A stretch of 64,000 bases of DNA. Source: Terriglobia bacterium (GTDB lineage Bacteria; Acidobacteriota; Terriglobia; Bryobacterales; Bryobacteraceae). Both the position numbers and the translations under genes were made by a program. Positions within the stretch are counted from its first letter, which is position 1, and each line of letters begins with the position of its first letter. A model generated the notes under the pieces. The model worked only from the letters and a program-made list of their open reading frames with translations, did not search any database and was not told the origin of the DNA. Shown in pieces: positions 57,150-64,000 of this stretch. Location of the stretch: contig JAJPHN010000017.1 of assembly GCA_021325235.1 (NCBI GenBank), forward strand, positions 1 to 64,000. The letters are read 5' to 3'.

Positions 57150-58022
57150 CTAAGCCGCCATGGACTGGACGGTTGCGCCCTTGAAGGATTCTTCCATTTC
57201 CTTAAAGGAAGGGCGTACGTCGGCCGGGATGGAACGGCGCGAAAATTCGACCGCGAGGATCGGCGCCGCACCGCGGAAATAGGCGATCAGGCCGGTTCGC
57301 AAACAATGGTAATACTCGGATTCGGCGTCGTTCTGCTTGGTGATGCTGGCGGCAAGGGGCGAGAGAAAGCCGTAACAGAGCAGAATGCCGAGAAAGGTGC
57401 CGACCAGCGCGGCGGCAACCTTCTTTCCGATCTCTTCCGGCGGACCGCCAAGCGAACCCATCGTGATGACGACGCCCAAAACGGCGGCTACGATGCCCAG
57501 GCCGGGGAGGGCGTCGGCCACGGTGGTGAGCGCATTGACCGGGATACTGACCTGACGGTGATGCACTTCGAGATCAAGCTCGATCATGGCGTCGAGGTCG
57601 TAGTGGGAGACGCTGCCGCTCATCCCGGTCCGCACGGTGTCGCAGATGAAGTCGAGGACATGGTGATCCTTGAGCACGTCGGGATAGGCTTTGAACAATT
57701 CGCTGTTTTCCGGCTCCTCGATATCGGTCTCGAGCGCCGAAATTCCACCCTTGCGGCCCTTTTTGAAAAGATCGTTGAGCATCTTGAGCGTGCTGAGATA
57801 GCGGGCCTTGCTGTATTTTCCGGACGAGAGAACGCCGAGCATAGCCTTAATGATCTTGATGATCACCGGCAGCGGGTTGGCGATCAGGAGCGTTCCGATG
57901 GCAGCGCCTCCGATGATGATGAGCTCGGCGGGCTGGATCAGCACTTTCAGATTGCCGTGCTCCATGAGGTAGCCGCCCAGAATGGCGCCGATAACTACCA
58001 CAATTCCGATGATCGAAAACAT
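57150..58022 (-). CDS. motA: Flagellar motor stator protein MotA
   Basis: 290 residues with four membrane helices (about 2-17, 34-50, 170-190, 205-225). It contains PAELIIIGGAAIGTLL, VADALPGLGIVAAVLGVVITMGSL and the cytoplasmic loop residues that face the rotor. MotA forms the proton channel stator with MotB. No motB follows here, so the partner must be elsewhere. ATG at 58022; the promoter region is shared with the divergent fliS. Confidence 0.94.
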   Translation of the reverse strand: MFSIIGIVVVIGAILGGYLMEHGNLKVLIQPAELIIIGGAAIGTLLIANPLPVIIKIIKAMLGVLSSGKYSKARYLSTLKMLNDLFKKGRKGGISALETDIEEPENSELFKAYPDVLKDHHVLDFICDTVRTGMSGSVSHYDLDAMIELDLEVHHRQVSIPVNALTTVADALPGLGIVAAVLGVVITMGSLGGPPEEIGKKVAAALVGTFLGILLCYGFLSPLAASITKQNDAESEYYHCLRTGLIAYFRGAAPILAVEFSRRSIPADVRPSFKEMEESFKGATVQSMAA

Positions 58023-58108
58023 TGTCCGGAGATAACCTCAGCAGACATATCGTTGATCTGGCCGCGTTCCTCTAGCCTTTTTATTTCAAGATTTTGCGAA
58101 AACAAGCC

Positions 58109-58136
58109 TAAACACCAGGCGGTGTTCTGCCGATAA
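58109..58136 (+). promoter_or_regulatory. Sigma-28 (FliA)-like promoter of fliS
   Basis: TAAA at 58109-58112, a 16-base spacer (consensus 15) and a full GCCGATAA -10 box at 58129-58136. Transcription would begin near 58143, about 15 bases before the fliS start codon, with GAGGAG at 58144-58149 as the ribosome site. Confidence 0.75.
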
Positions 58137-58157
58137 GTCCTGCGAGGAGTTATTGCT

Positions 58158-58652
58158 TTGAGTTTCTTCGATCCCTACCAGGCTTACGTGGAAGGCAGCG
58201 TATTCAGCGGGAATCCGCTGAGCAATGTGATCGCGCTCTATGAGGGCGCCATTGATTCGGTTCGCATGGCCCGCCAGTGCTTTGAAACGGGCGACATCCT
58301 GGGGCGCGGAAGGTCGATCAACAAGGCGATTACGATCTTGACGGAGCTTATCGCCACACTCGATCACGAGAAAGGCGGCGAAATCAGCGCCAACCTGCTG
58401 CGCCTTTACGCGTATATTCAAAACCGGATCCAGGCGGCGCATTGCCAGAAGACCGAGAAACCGCTTTTTGAGGCAGAAAAGCTTCTGGAAACGATGCTGG
58501 AGGGCTGGCGGCAGGCGGCGGAAAAGCTGGATGCGGAAGCGCGCGGGGTGGGCTATGCAACGCCCGGGGTGGAAGCTCCCAATCCGGGCTTTTACGGCGG
58601 TTTTTTTAGCGACGCGCCAGCCTATGTTGGAGCAATTTCAGCAACATTCTAA
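58158..58652 (+). CDS. fliS: Flagellin export chaperone FliS
   Basis: 164 residues of the four-helix FliS family: DPYQAYVEGSVFSGNPLSNVIALYEGAIDSV near the start, GRGRSINKAITILTELIATLDHEKGGEISANLLRLYAYIQNRI in the middle. FliS binds the C-terminus of flagellin to prevent its polymerisation in the cytosol. TTG start with GAGGAG eight bases before. About 35 residues beyond the usual length at the C-terminus are Gly/Ala/Phe-rich. Confidence 0.9.
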   Translation: MSFFDPYQAYVEGSVFSGNPLSNVIALYEGAIDSVRMARQCFETGDILGRGRSINKAITILTELIATLDHEKGGEISANLLRLYAYIQNRIQAAHCQKTEKPLFEAEKLLETMLEGWRQAAEKLDAEARGVGYATPGVEAPNPGFYGGFFSDAPAYVGAISATF

Positions 58653-58658
58653 CGAAGC

Positions 58659-58680
58659 TTGTACATGCTACGATGTACAA
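58659..58680 (+). promoter_or_regulatory. Palindromic operator over the second vapB start
   Basis: Perfect inverted repeat TTGTACAT-N6-ATGTACAA; the right arm includes the vapB ATG (58673). A further TGTACA half-site follows at 58687-58692. Typical position for VapB-VapC autorepression. Confidence 0.65.
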
Positions 58681-58927
58681 CGTGGCTGTACACATCAACA
58701 ATCCCGATGTTGAACGGCTGATCTCCGAGTACCAAAAACAGCTTGGGAGCACCAAAACGGAAGCGGTCCGGCACGCCTTGGAACTTGCACTCCGCCAGGA
58801 GCGGAGCAGAGCACGGCGCGAGCGCTTTTTGAGAACCGCTCAGGATCTCATCCGCGAAGCACGCGAGCAGAAGCTGGCGCCTTACACGAAAGAAGAGTCC
58901 GATTCGCTGTTTGAAGAGCGAAACTGA
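58673..58927 (+). CDS. vapB: VapB-type antitoxin (second pair)
   Basis: 84 residues: ribbon-helix-helix-like N-terminus (VAVHINNPDVERLISEYQKQLGSTKTEAVRHALELAL) and a charged tail (APYTKEESDSLFEERN). Belongs to the same VapB group as the first pair but is only distantly alike. The stop overlaps the vapC ATG (TGATG). Confidence 0.88.
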   Translation: MYNVAVHINNPDVERLISEYQKQLGSTKTEAVRHALELALRQERSRARRERFLRTAQDLIREAREQKLAPYTKEESDSLFEERN

Positions 58928-59304
58928 TGGTCATCGACACTTCGGTGCTTATGGCGATTCTGCTGGGCGAGCCGGAGGCCGATGAGATTGCACGTAAGCT
59001 GGACCTCTGGGCGGATGAGCTGAAAATCAGCGCCGGAACGGTCCTGGAACTCGAGATTGCAGCGCGCCGGCGCGGATTAGGCAGCAAGGCCGCGCAGCTG
59101 TTGGAGGCACTTTCGCCAGAAGTCGTTCCGTTTACCAGCCAGCTTCTCGCTTCTGCGATCGAGGCGTATCGAGAGTACGGTCCGCCCCACGCGGCACGGC
59201 TGAATTTCGGCGATTGTTTCAGTTACGCAGCGGCGCAGGTGCTGAATGAGCCGCTCTTTTACAAAGGCAACGATTTTGCGGGGACGCCGATCGGAAAGGC
59301 GTGA
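58927..59304 (+). CDS. vapC: VapC-type PIN-domain toxin (second pair)
   Basis: 125 residues. PIN acidic residues in VIDTSVLMAILLGEPEADEI, TVLELEIAARR and LNFGDCFSYAAAQ, then KGNDFAGT. RNase toxin neutralised by the upstream antitoxin. Its last 46 bp overlap the 3' end of the flgJ-like gene on the other strand. Sits between fliS and the flagellar rod/ring genes. Confidence 0.9.
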   Translation: MVIDTSVLMAILLGEPEADEIARKLDLWADELKISAGTVLELEIAARRRGLGSKAAQLLEALSPEVVPFTSQLLASAIEAYREYGPPHAARLNFGDCFSYAAAQVLNEPLFYKGNDFAGTPIGKA

Positions 59305-59627
59305 GCCGGTTGTGAGGCCGCCGGCGGATCGGTCGAGGCTAATCGCGGGGCCATGGTTTTCTCGATCACGCTGGCCAGGCCGAGACCTTTGCCGTTGGAA
59401 AGCGCTTCGGCAAACTGCGACTGCGCCATCTGCATGGCCGAGTCGCTTCCGGCGGAGTCGCCGCTTCCGAACCAGCCATCGTCGCTGTCGGCGTGCGCGG
59501 ATTTGAGCATTTCGCCAATCAGCAGGGACTCGAACTCGTGGGCGGCTTTGTGCAGCCGTTCCGGTTTATCGAGGCCGGTTGTGTTCAGATTGAGCCCGGT
59601 GGATGGAATAGCCAGCTGCGGGGTCAT
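59259..59627 (-). CDS. flgJ: Rod-binding FlgJ N-terminal domain protein
   Basis: 122 residues: KAAHEFESLLIGEMLKSAH and MQMAQSQFAEALSNGKGLGLASVIEKTM are the landmarks of the rod-cap domain (Rod-binding). The muramidase half of proteobacterial FlgJ is absent, which is common outside Proteobacteria. Its ATG overlaps the flgI stop by one base. It helps assemble the rod; a separate transglycosylase (56462-57073) may cut the wall. Confidence 0.88.
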   Translation of the reverse strand: MTPQLAIPSTGLNLNTTGLDKPERLHKAAHEFESLLIGEMLKSAHADSDDGWFGSGDSAGSDSAMQMAQSQFAEALSNGKGLGLASVIEKTMAPRLASTDPPAASQPAHAFPIGVPAKSLPL

Positions 59628-60793
59628 CAGATCACCTCGAGCTGCGCTTCGAGTGCACCGGCAGCGCGCAGGCTCTCCAGAATCGCGATTACGTCGCGCG
59701 TGGTCGAGCCGATCGCGGCGAGCGACTTCACGAGTTCTTCCACGGTGGCGCCCTCTTTGAGCAGGATATTGCGCGATTTCTCGTCTTTGGCGCCAACCGA
59801 GACGTCGGGAACGACAGTAGGCGGCGCAGAGGAGAACGGCCCGGCGGGAATGCCCGCGTAATGAGTCTGAATTTCAACCGTCAGGTTGCCGTGCATGATA
59901 GCAACCGGCGAAATGCGCACTTCATTGCCGAGCACGACTGTGCCGGTACGCTCGTTGATGACGACGCGGGCGATTTCATCCGGCTCGACAGTGAGACGCT
60001 CGAGTTCGGCCATGAATTCGATGGAACGGTTGGCATAGGTTGAAGGCACATTGACGGTGACCAGGCTCGAATTCTCGGCGTGGGCGGAGGAGTTGAATTT
60101 CTTGTTGACGGCTTCGGAGACGCGCGCGGCGGTGGTGAAATCCGCTTCCTTCAATTGCAGCTTGATGGTATTGCCTAACGGCACGGAGGGAGCAGTTCGC
60201 TCCACGGTGACGCCGTTGGGGATGCGTCCGACAGTTGGGTGATTGACGGTCTGGGAATTCGCCTGACCGCGACCAGCGATGAAACCGCCCGTGACGAGCG
60301 GGCCCTGCACGGTGGCGAAGACCTGACCGTTGATACCGCGCAAAGTGGTGAGCACGAGCAACCCGCCCTGCAGATTGGTGGCGTCGCCGATGGCGGCTAC
60401 CGTGGCATCGATACTGGTACCGGGCTGCGCGTAAGCGGGCAAGGTAGCGGTCACCATGACGGCCGCGGTGTTCTTCACGGTAATCAGCGTGGGCGATACG
60501 CTCACGCCCATTCGCTGCAGAAGATTGGTTAAGCTCTGGGCCGAGAAGAGGGTCTGCTGCCGGTCGCCGGTTCCATTGAGGCCAACGACCAGACCGTAAC
60601 CGATCAGCTGGTTGGCGCGCACGCCTTCGATGGTGACCAGGTCTTTGAGCCGAACTCCACGGCGAGCTGCCGCCGCGTCCTGCTCGTTCGTCACCGGCTG
60701 CACGATGGTGGGCGCTGGCGACTGTGCACTCGCGAGCGCGGCGGCCGTCAGCACAAGGATCAGAGCCTTCTTGAAACGCTTATTCAGTGTCAT
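59627..60793 (-). CDS. flgI: Flagellar P-ring protein FlgI
   Basis: 388 residues with a signal peptide (about 1-23). Landmarks: RLKDLVTIEGVRANQLIGYGLVVGLNGTGDRQQTLFSAQSLTNLL and NVIN-like SLAAIGSTTRDVIAILESLRAAGALEAQLEVI at the end. It forms the periplasmic P ring around the rod. 20 bp after flgH, same strand. Confidence 0.96.
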   Translation of the reverse strand: MTLNKRFKKALILVLTAAALASAQSPAPTIVQPVTNEQDAAAARRGVRLKDLVTIEGVRANQLIGYGLVVGLNGTGDRQQTLFSAQSLTNLLQRMGVSVSPTLITVKNTAAVMVTATLPAYAQPGTSIDATVAAIGDATNLQGGLLVLTTLRGINGQVFATVQGPLVTGGFIAGRGQANSQTVNHPTVGRIPNGVTVERTAPSVPLGNTIKLQLKEADFTTAARVSEAVNKKFNSSAHAENSSLVTVNVPSTYANRSIEFMAELERLTVEPDEIARVVINERTGTVVLGNEVRISPVAIMHGNLTVEIQTHYAGIPAGPFSSAPPTVVPDVSVGAKDEKSRNILLKEGATVEELVKSLAAIGSTTRDVIAILESLRAAGALEAQLEVI

Positions 60794-60813
60794 TTGCGAA
60801 GTGAATGAAAATC

Positions 60814-61524
60814 TCAGAACGGCAACAACCCGAGCAGCAGGCGATACAGGAAGTTGGGGCGGCGGATGGCATCGTTCACGACGCCTTTGCCGTTGATCTT
60901 CAATTCCATCTGCGCAATGTTCCCCGACACGACGGTATTGGCATTCGACAGATCGTTGGGCCGGATGACGCCGCGCAGCGTGATGACCTGATTTTCGGAA
61001 TTGACCATGGTGGTTTTACTTCCCGCGATCACAAGATAGCCGTTGGGCAGAACATCGACCACCCGGGCGCTCAAGGTTGTCGTCAAGGTAGTGGTGCGAG
61101 AGGTGGTTCCGTCTCCAGTGAGCGACTGATTGGAGTTGGCGTTCAGCAGATTGGCGAGGCGGCCGGCACTCGACAGAGCACCGGCAGCGGAGGTGATGGC
61201 GGCATTGGCACTCGATGCGCGAGACGTCTTGGTTTCGCCGGTAGTGACGGCCGAGGCCTGTTCGTTCACGACGATGGTGACCAGATCGTCCACATTGCGC
61301 GCTTTCACATCGGCAGCCAGATCGGTCATAGTAGCCGGAGAGCTGAACAGTGAGCCCGGGCTTTCGGCCTGCGCGGCTGCAGCGCGGCGATGCGCTTCGG
61401 CGATGTACTGGTCGAGCGCGGAAGGCCCCTGATCTTCGCCGGTAATTTTCTTGATGATTTTCGGTTTGGCTTCGAGCGCGCCCGCGAATACCAGACACAA
61501 CAAAATGCAACAAAAGCGATTCAT
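60814..61524 (-). CDS. flgH: Flagellar L-ring protein FlgH
   Basis: 236 residues. Family blocks AADVKARNVDDLVTIVVNEQASA, ARVVDVLPNGYLVIAGSKTTMVNSENQVITLRGVIRPNDL and ANTVVSGNIAQMELKINGKGVVND are clear. The signal peptide MNRFCCILLCLVFAGALEA-KPK lacks the usual lipobox Cys at the cleavage site, so this FlgH may not be a lipoprotein. It overlaps the flgA stop by 4 bp (ATGA). Confidence 0.95.
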   Translation of the reverse strand: MNRFCCILLCLVFAGALEAKPKIIKKITGEDQGPSALDQYIAEAHRRAAAAQAESPGSLFSSPATMTDLAADVKARNVDDLVTIVVNEQASAVTTGETKTSRASSANAAITSAAGALSSAGRLANLLNANSNQSLTGDGTTSRTTTLTTTLSARVVDVLPNGYLVIAGSKTTMVNSENQVITLRGVIRPNDLSNANTVVSGNIAQMELKINGKGVVNDAIRRPNFLYRLLLGLLPF

Positions 61525-62426
61525 GATTTCTTCGTCTCCACGGCCAGCCCGAACGGACCTCCGGGCACGACCAGCACGGTTCCTTTTGCTTCGACACGAC
61601 CGCGGAAGGAACGGCCGCTGCGCGGATTGCGCAGAGTAATGACCTGGCCCATGCGCCCGTCTTCCTGCGCCTCAGCCTGAACTTCGAGCCGCGCGGCGCC
61701 ATTCTCAACGACGGCGTTTACCAGCTCGCCCCGGCTGATTTCCAGGGCAGAATCGAGCATGCGATCCAGCAGCGCTGAGCCTGCACGCACGGCAAATTTC
61801 AGACGCTTGCCCTCAACCTGGCGGCCGTCGCTTAAGAACTGCTCGCGCGTGAGGGGACCTTCATAGGTTTCGGCCTTGAAATCGTTCTGGTCGAGCTCTG
61901 CGCCGGCGCTCAGATCCTTTGCGGCTACCAAATGTGTCTCTCTAACAGTTACGACGACCCGCGCCCAGACGGGAAAGCGGCGCGTCTCGCCGTATTGGAT
62001 GTAGCCGCGCCAGAGCGTGGCGGATTGCGCGGTGGTGATTGTAAGCCCAGCAAGCGGGAAGACAACGTCTCCGTGCGGCGCGCCCAGGTTGCTGCTCTCC
62101 AGAATCTGAATGGCAGCATTACGGCCGGTTAGCGTTTTTTCCATGGCGGCCTGCAGATCTTGGCGATCGGGCACAGCGGTTTCCCACTCGAAGCAGACGT
62201 CTTCGGAGGGCTCGGCGGCAATCTTGTACTGCTGTGCGATGCGCTTGAGCTCGAGGACGCGAAAGACACGCTGCTGGCCGGGCATGGGAGCCGCGCCAAT
62301 CCGTGCATCCAAGGGAATGGACGCGAGCGCCGGCACTGCTTTTGCCAGATCCTGCCCGTGAATAAAATCGGAATTCACGCTATGGCAGGCGAGCGGCGTC
62401 AACACCGCGAACAGGAGCGCGAGCAT
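61521..62426 (-). CDS. flgA: Flagella basal body P-ring formation protein FlgA
   Basis: 301 residues with a signal peptide. The SAF domain begins near LVAAKDLSAGAELDQNDFK, followed by RVEGKRLKFAVRAGSALL and the C-terminal GQVITLRNPRSGRSFRGRVEAKGTV, which is the family signature. It is the chaperone that lets FlgI form the P ring. Its ATG shares a base with the flgG stop (TAATG). Confidence 0.93.
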   Translation of the reverse strand: MLALLFAVLTPLACHSVNSDFIHGQDLAKAVPALASIPLDARIGAAPMPGQQRVFRVLELKRIAQQYKIAAEPSEDVCFEWETAVPDRQDLQAAMEKTLTGRNAAIQILESSNLGAPHGDVVFPLAGLTITTAQSATLWRGYIQYGETRRFPVWARVVVTVRETHLVAAKDLSAGAELDQNDFKAETYEGPLTREQFLSDGRQVEGKRLKFAVRAGSALLDRMLDSALEISRGELVNAVVENGAARLEVQAEAQEDGRMGQVITLRNPRSGRSFRGRVEAKGTVLVVPGGPFGLAVETKKS

Positions 62427-63217
62427 TACTGGGTGACTTGATTGACCTGCTGATACATCTCATCAGCCGCCTTCACGACGCGCGAATTGGCTTCGTAGGC
62501 GCGCTGGCTCTGAATGAGATTGACGAATTCGCCGACCACATCGACGTTCGATTGTTCGGTGAAACCCTGCTGCAGAGTGCCGAGGCCTTCGGTGCTTCCC
62601 GGATTGCCGACCTGCGGATCGCCGGAAGCATCCGTAACCGTATAAAGCGTGTTGCCGATGGCGTTAAGCCCGGCCGGGTTCTGGAAATTGGCGAGCGTGA
62701 TCTGTCCCGCCTTTTGCGCGGCGGTCTGGCCCGTGACGGTGAAGCTGACCGTACCGTCCTGCGCCACCGTGATGCTCTGCGCGTTCGCCGGGATGGTGAT
62801 CTGCGGCTCGAGCTGATTGCCGTTGGAATCGACGATGTTGCCGTTGCGATCGAGCTGGAAGCTTCCCGAGCGCGTATAGGCGAGATCGCCCGAGGGCTGG
62901 CGGATCTGGAAAAAGCCTTTGCCCTGAATCACGAGATCGAGCGGGTTGTTGGTCTGGGTGAACGCGCCCTGCGTAAAGATGATTTCGTTGGAGGCGGCGC
63001 GCGTACCGAGACCGAGCTGGAGGCCGGCGGGGACGGTGGTCTGCTGCCCGGCTGCGGCACCCGGCTGGATCATGTTCTGATACATCAGATCCTGGAACTG
63101 CGCACGGCGCGCTTTGAAACCAGCTGTATTCGCGTTCGCCAGGTTATTGGCGATGTTATCGACGTTGAGCTGCTGGGCGGTCATACCGCTGGCAGCGCTA
63201 TAGAGTGCTCTGATCAT
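62426..63217 (-). CDS. flgG: Flagellar distal rod protein FlgG
   Basis: 263 residues. N-terminal MIRALYSAASGMTAQQLNVDNIANNLANANTAGFKARRAQF and C-terminal SNVDVVGEFVNLIQSQRAYEANSRVVKAADEMYQQVNQVTQ are the paired rod helices. Distal rod subunit. 26 bp after flgF; Shine-Dalgarno AGAAAAGG. Confidence 0.97.
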   Translation of the reverse strand: MIRALYSAASGMTAQQLNVDNIANNLANANTAGFKARRAQFQDLMYQNMIQPGAAAGQQTTVPAGLQLGLGTRAASNEIIFTQGAFTQTNNPLDLVIQGKGFFQIRQPSGDLAYTRSGSFQLDRNGNIVDSNGNQLEPQITIPANAQSITVAQDGTVSFTVTGQTAAQKAGQITLANFQNPAGLNAIGNTLYTVTDASGDPQVGNPGSTEGLGTLQQGFTEQSNVDVVGEFVNLIQSQRAYEANSRVVKAADEMYQQVNQVTQ

Positions 63218-63243
63218 TTCTCAAAAACCTTTTCTGCGGAATC

Positions 63244-63978
63244 TCAAACTTTTGCGACTTCTTCGACTGCTGCCCGGTTCATATCCGATCCGAGCTTGAT
63301 GGCGTGCTGCAGCATTTCAAAGTGCCGCATGAGCGAAATCATACGAGCGGCTGTTTCGGCCGGAGCTGCATTCGAAGTCTCAGCCTTACCCTGCTGGACA
63401 TCGGCTGTGGCTGCACGCAGCGGATTCGTCTGCGGATCCGGATTTTCGAAGTACGTTCCCGCCTTCCTGGTAAGTAGTGTCGGATCGGCGAAATTTGTCA
63501 CCTGAAGTTTTCCGAGCGGTATGCCGTCCTGCGAAACCGTGCCGTCGCTTCCGACCTGAATGGGTCCGGTGCCCTGCGCCTGCAGCGTTTGTCCATTGTC
63601 GAGCCGGACGGGATAACCCTCGGCTGTGGTGAGGACACCCTGCGAATTGAATTGAAAACTGCCGCCGCGAGTGTAAAGCGGACCGTTGGGTCCATTCACA
63701 ACAAAGAAGCCCTGTCCGGAGAGAGCCAGATCGGTGGCGTTCCCGGTTGTCTGAAGCGTTCCCTGGGCAAAATCGGTCCACTGCTTCTGGACCACGGGCG
63801 AGACGCCGACCGTTGGGTTCATCAGATCGTCGGCTTCGGGCGCCAGATAGCTGCTGTAAAATTCGCGATCGGCTTTAAAACCGCTGGTAGAAGCATTCGC
63901 CATGTTGTTGGCCAGCATGTCGAACGAATCCATGTTGGCCTGCAAACCAGCCGCTGCTGCGGATGTGAGTGGGTCCAT
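63244..63978 (-). CDS. flgF: Flagellar proximal rod protein FlgF
   Basis: 244 residues. MDPLTSAAAAGLQANMDSFDMLANNMANASTSGFKAD and the C-terminal ETAARMISLMRHFEMLQHAIKLGSDMNRAAVEEVAKV fit a proximal rod protein; the shorter length and the C-terminus favour FlgF over FlgG. First visible gene of the minus-strand flagellar operon; the promoter is at or beyond the window edge. Confidence 0.9.
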   Translation of the reverse strand: MDPLTSAAAAGLQANMDSFDMLANNMANASTSGFKADREFYSSYLAPEADDLMNPTVGVSPVVQKQWTDFAQGTLQTTGNATDLALSGQGFFVVNGPNGPLYTRGGSFQFNSQGVLTTAEGYPVRLDNGQTLQAQGTGPIQVGSDGTVSQDGIPLGKLQVTNFADPTLLTRKAGTYFENPDPQTNPLRAATADVQQGKAETSNAAPAETAARMISLMRHFEMLQHAIKLGSDMNRAAVEEVAKV

Positions 63979-64000
63979 CTCGCAGCGGTAGTGTGCAAAT

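Noticed and set aside
58601-59304. Mobile element around the second vapBC pair in the flagellar region
   Set aside because: No terminal repeats, integrase or target duplication seen; only the toxin-antitoxin pair itself is supported.

Overview
The window looks like chromosome of an acidobacterium, probably of the Bryobacterales/Solibacter group. This is inferred from gene content, not from a marker gene. The GC-rich DNA carries several family traits: two ATPase-less ADOP-type MacB/FtsX permeases (one with a PadR regulator), a very large TonB-dependent receptor with an N-terminal carboxypeptidase-regulatory domain, a protein with the 'STGPKTPEGKAR' N-terminus, PEP-CTERM sorting, VapBC pairs and a diderm flagellum. 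No rRNA, tRNA, CRISPR array, insertion sequence or prophage was seen.

Layout. 1-5.3 kb: an edge-truncated hypothetical gene, mazG, a Tat-exported ferritin-like protein paired with a PEP-CTERM protein, a membrane dipeptidase and a MauE/thioredoxin-like fusion. 5.3-14.3 kb, mostly minus strand: a DUF465 protein, a three-copy 39-bp hairpin repeat, rimI, a TPR protein, a hybrid histidine kinase with a small phosphate-binding-like protein, and the TonB-dependent receptor. 14.4-20.7 kb, plus strand: an amino-acid permease, a PDZ-membrane-GAF-SpoIIE phosphatase, a polytopic membrane protein and a diverged DapD paralogue. 20.6-23.6 kb, minus strand: a compact four-gene cassette with a VgrG/gp5-like spike repeat protein, two related unknown proteins and a small membrane protein. 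This is the best candidate for an undescribed system. 23.7-29 kb: a DUF2339-like membrane protein, ispG and a PadR/ADOP pair.

29.4-41.1 kb: a DUF4188 protein, the catalytic subunit of a split methylmalonyl-CoA mutase, small proteins, an outer-membrane beta-barrel, an amidohydrolase, alkB, a first vapBC pair, a second ADOP permease, a Gfo/Idh/MocA oxidoreductase and an alkaline-phosphatase-superfamily enzyme. 41.1-45.4 kb: ilvB-ilvN-ilvC behind a leader with a 17-codon Ile/Leu/Val-rich reading frame and an intrinsic terminator, which together look like a transcription attenuator. 45.5-53.2 kb: a polysaccharide deacetylase, then (minus strand) an ECF sigma factor, a giant FecR-type anti-sigma protein and two ABC exporter ATPase/permease pairs in one tightly overlapping operon. 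53.3-56.5 kb: a small conserved protein, dapA-dapD and an esterase. 56.5-64 kb: a flagellar region with a lytic transglycosylase, motA, fliS behind a sigma-28-like promoter, a second vapBC pair with a palindromic operator, and flgJ(N)-flgI-flgH-flgA-flgG-flgF on the minus strand.

Much of the window is built from tightly coupled operons with 1-14 bp overlaps (ATGA/GTGA junctions). Tail-to-tail gene pairs often overlap by 20-70 bp. GTG and TTG starts are common. Functional calls rest on motifs read by eye. No database search was possible.
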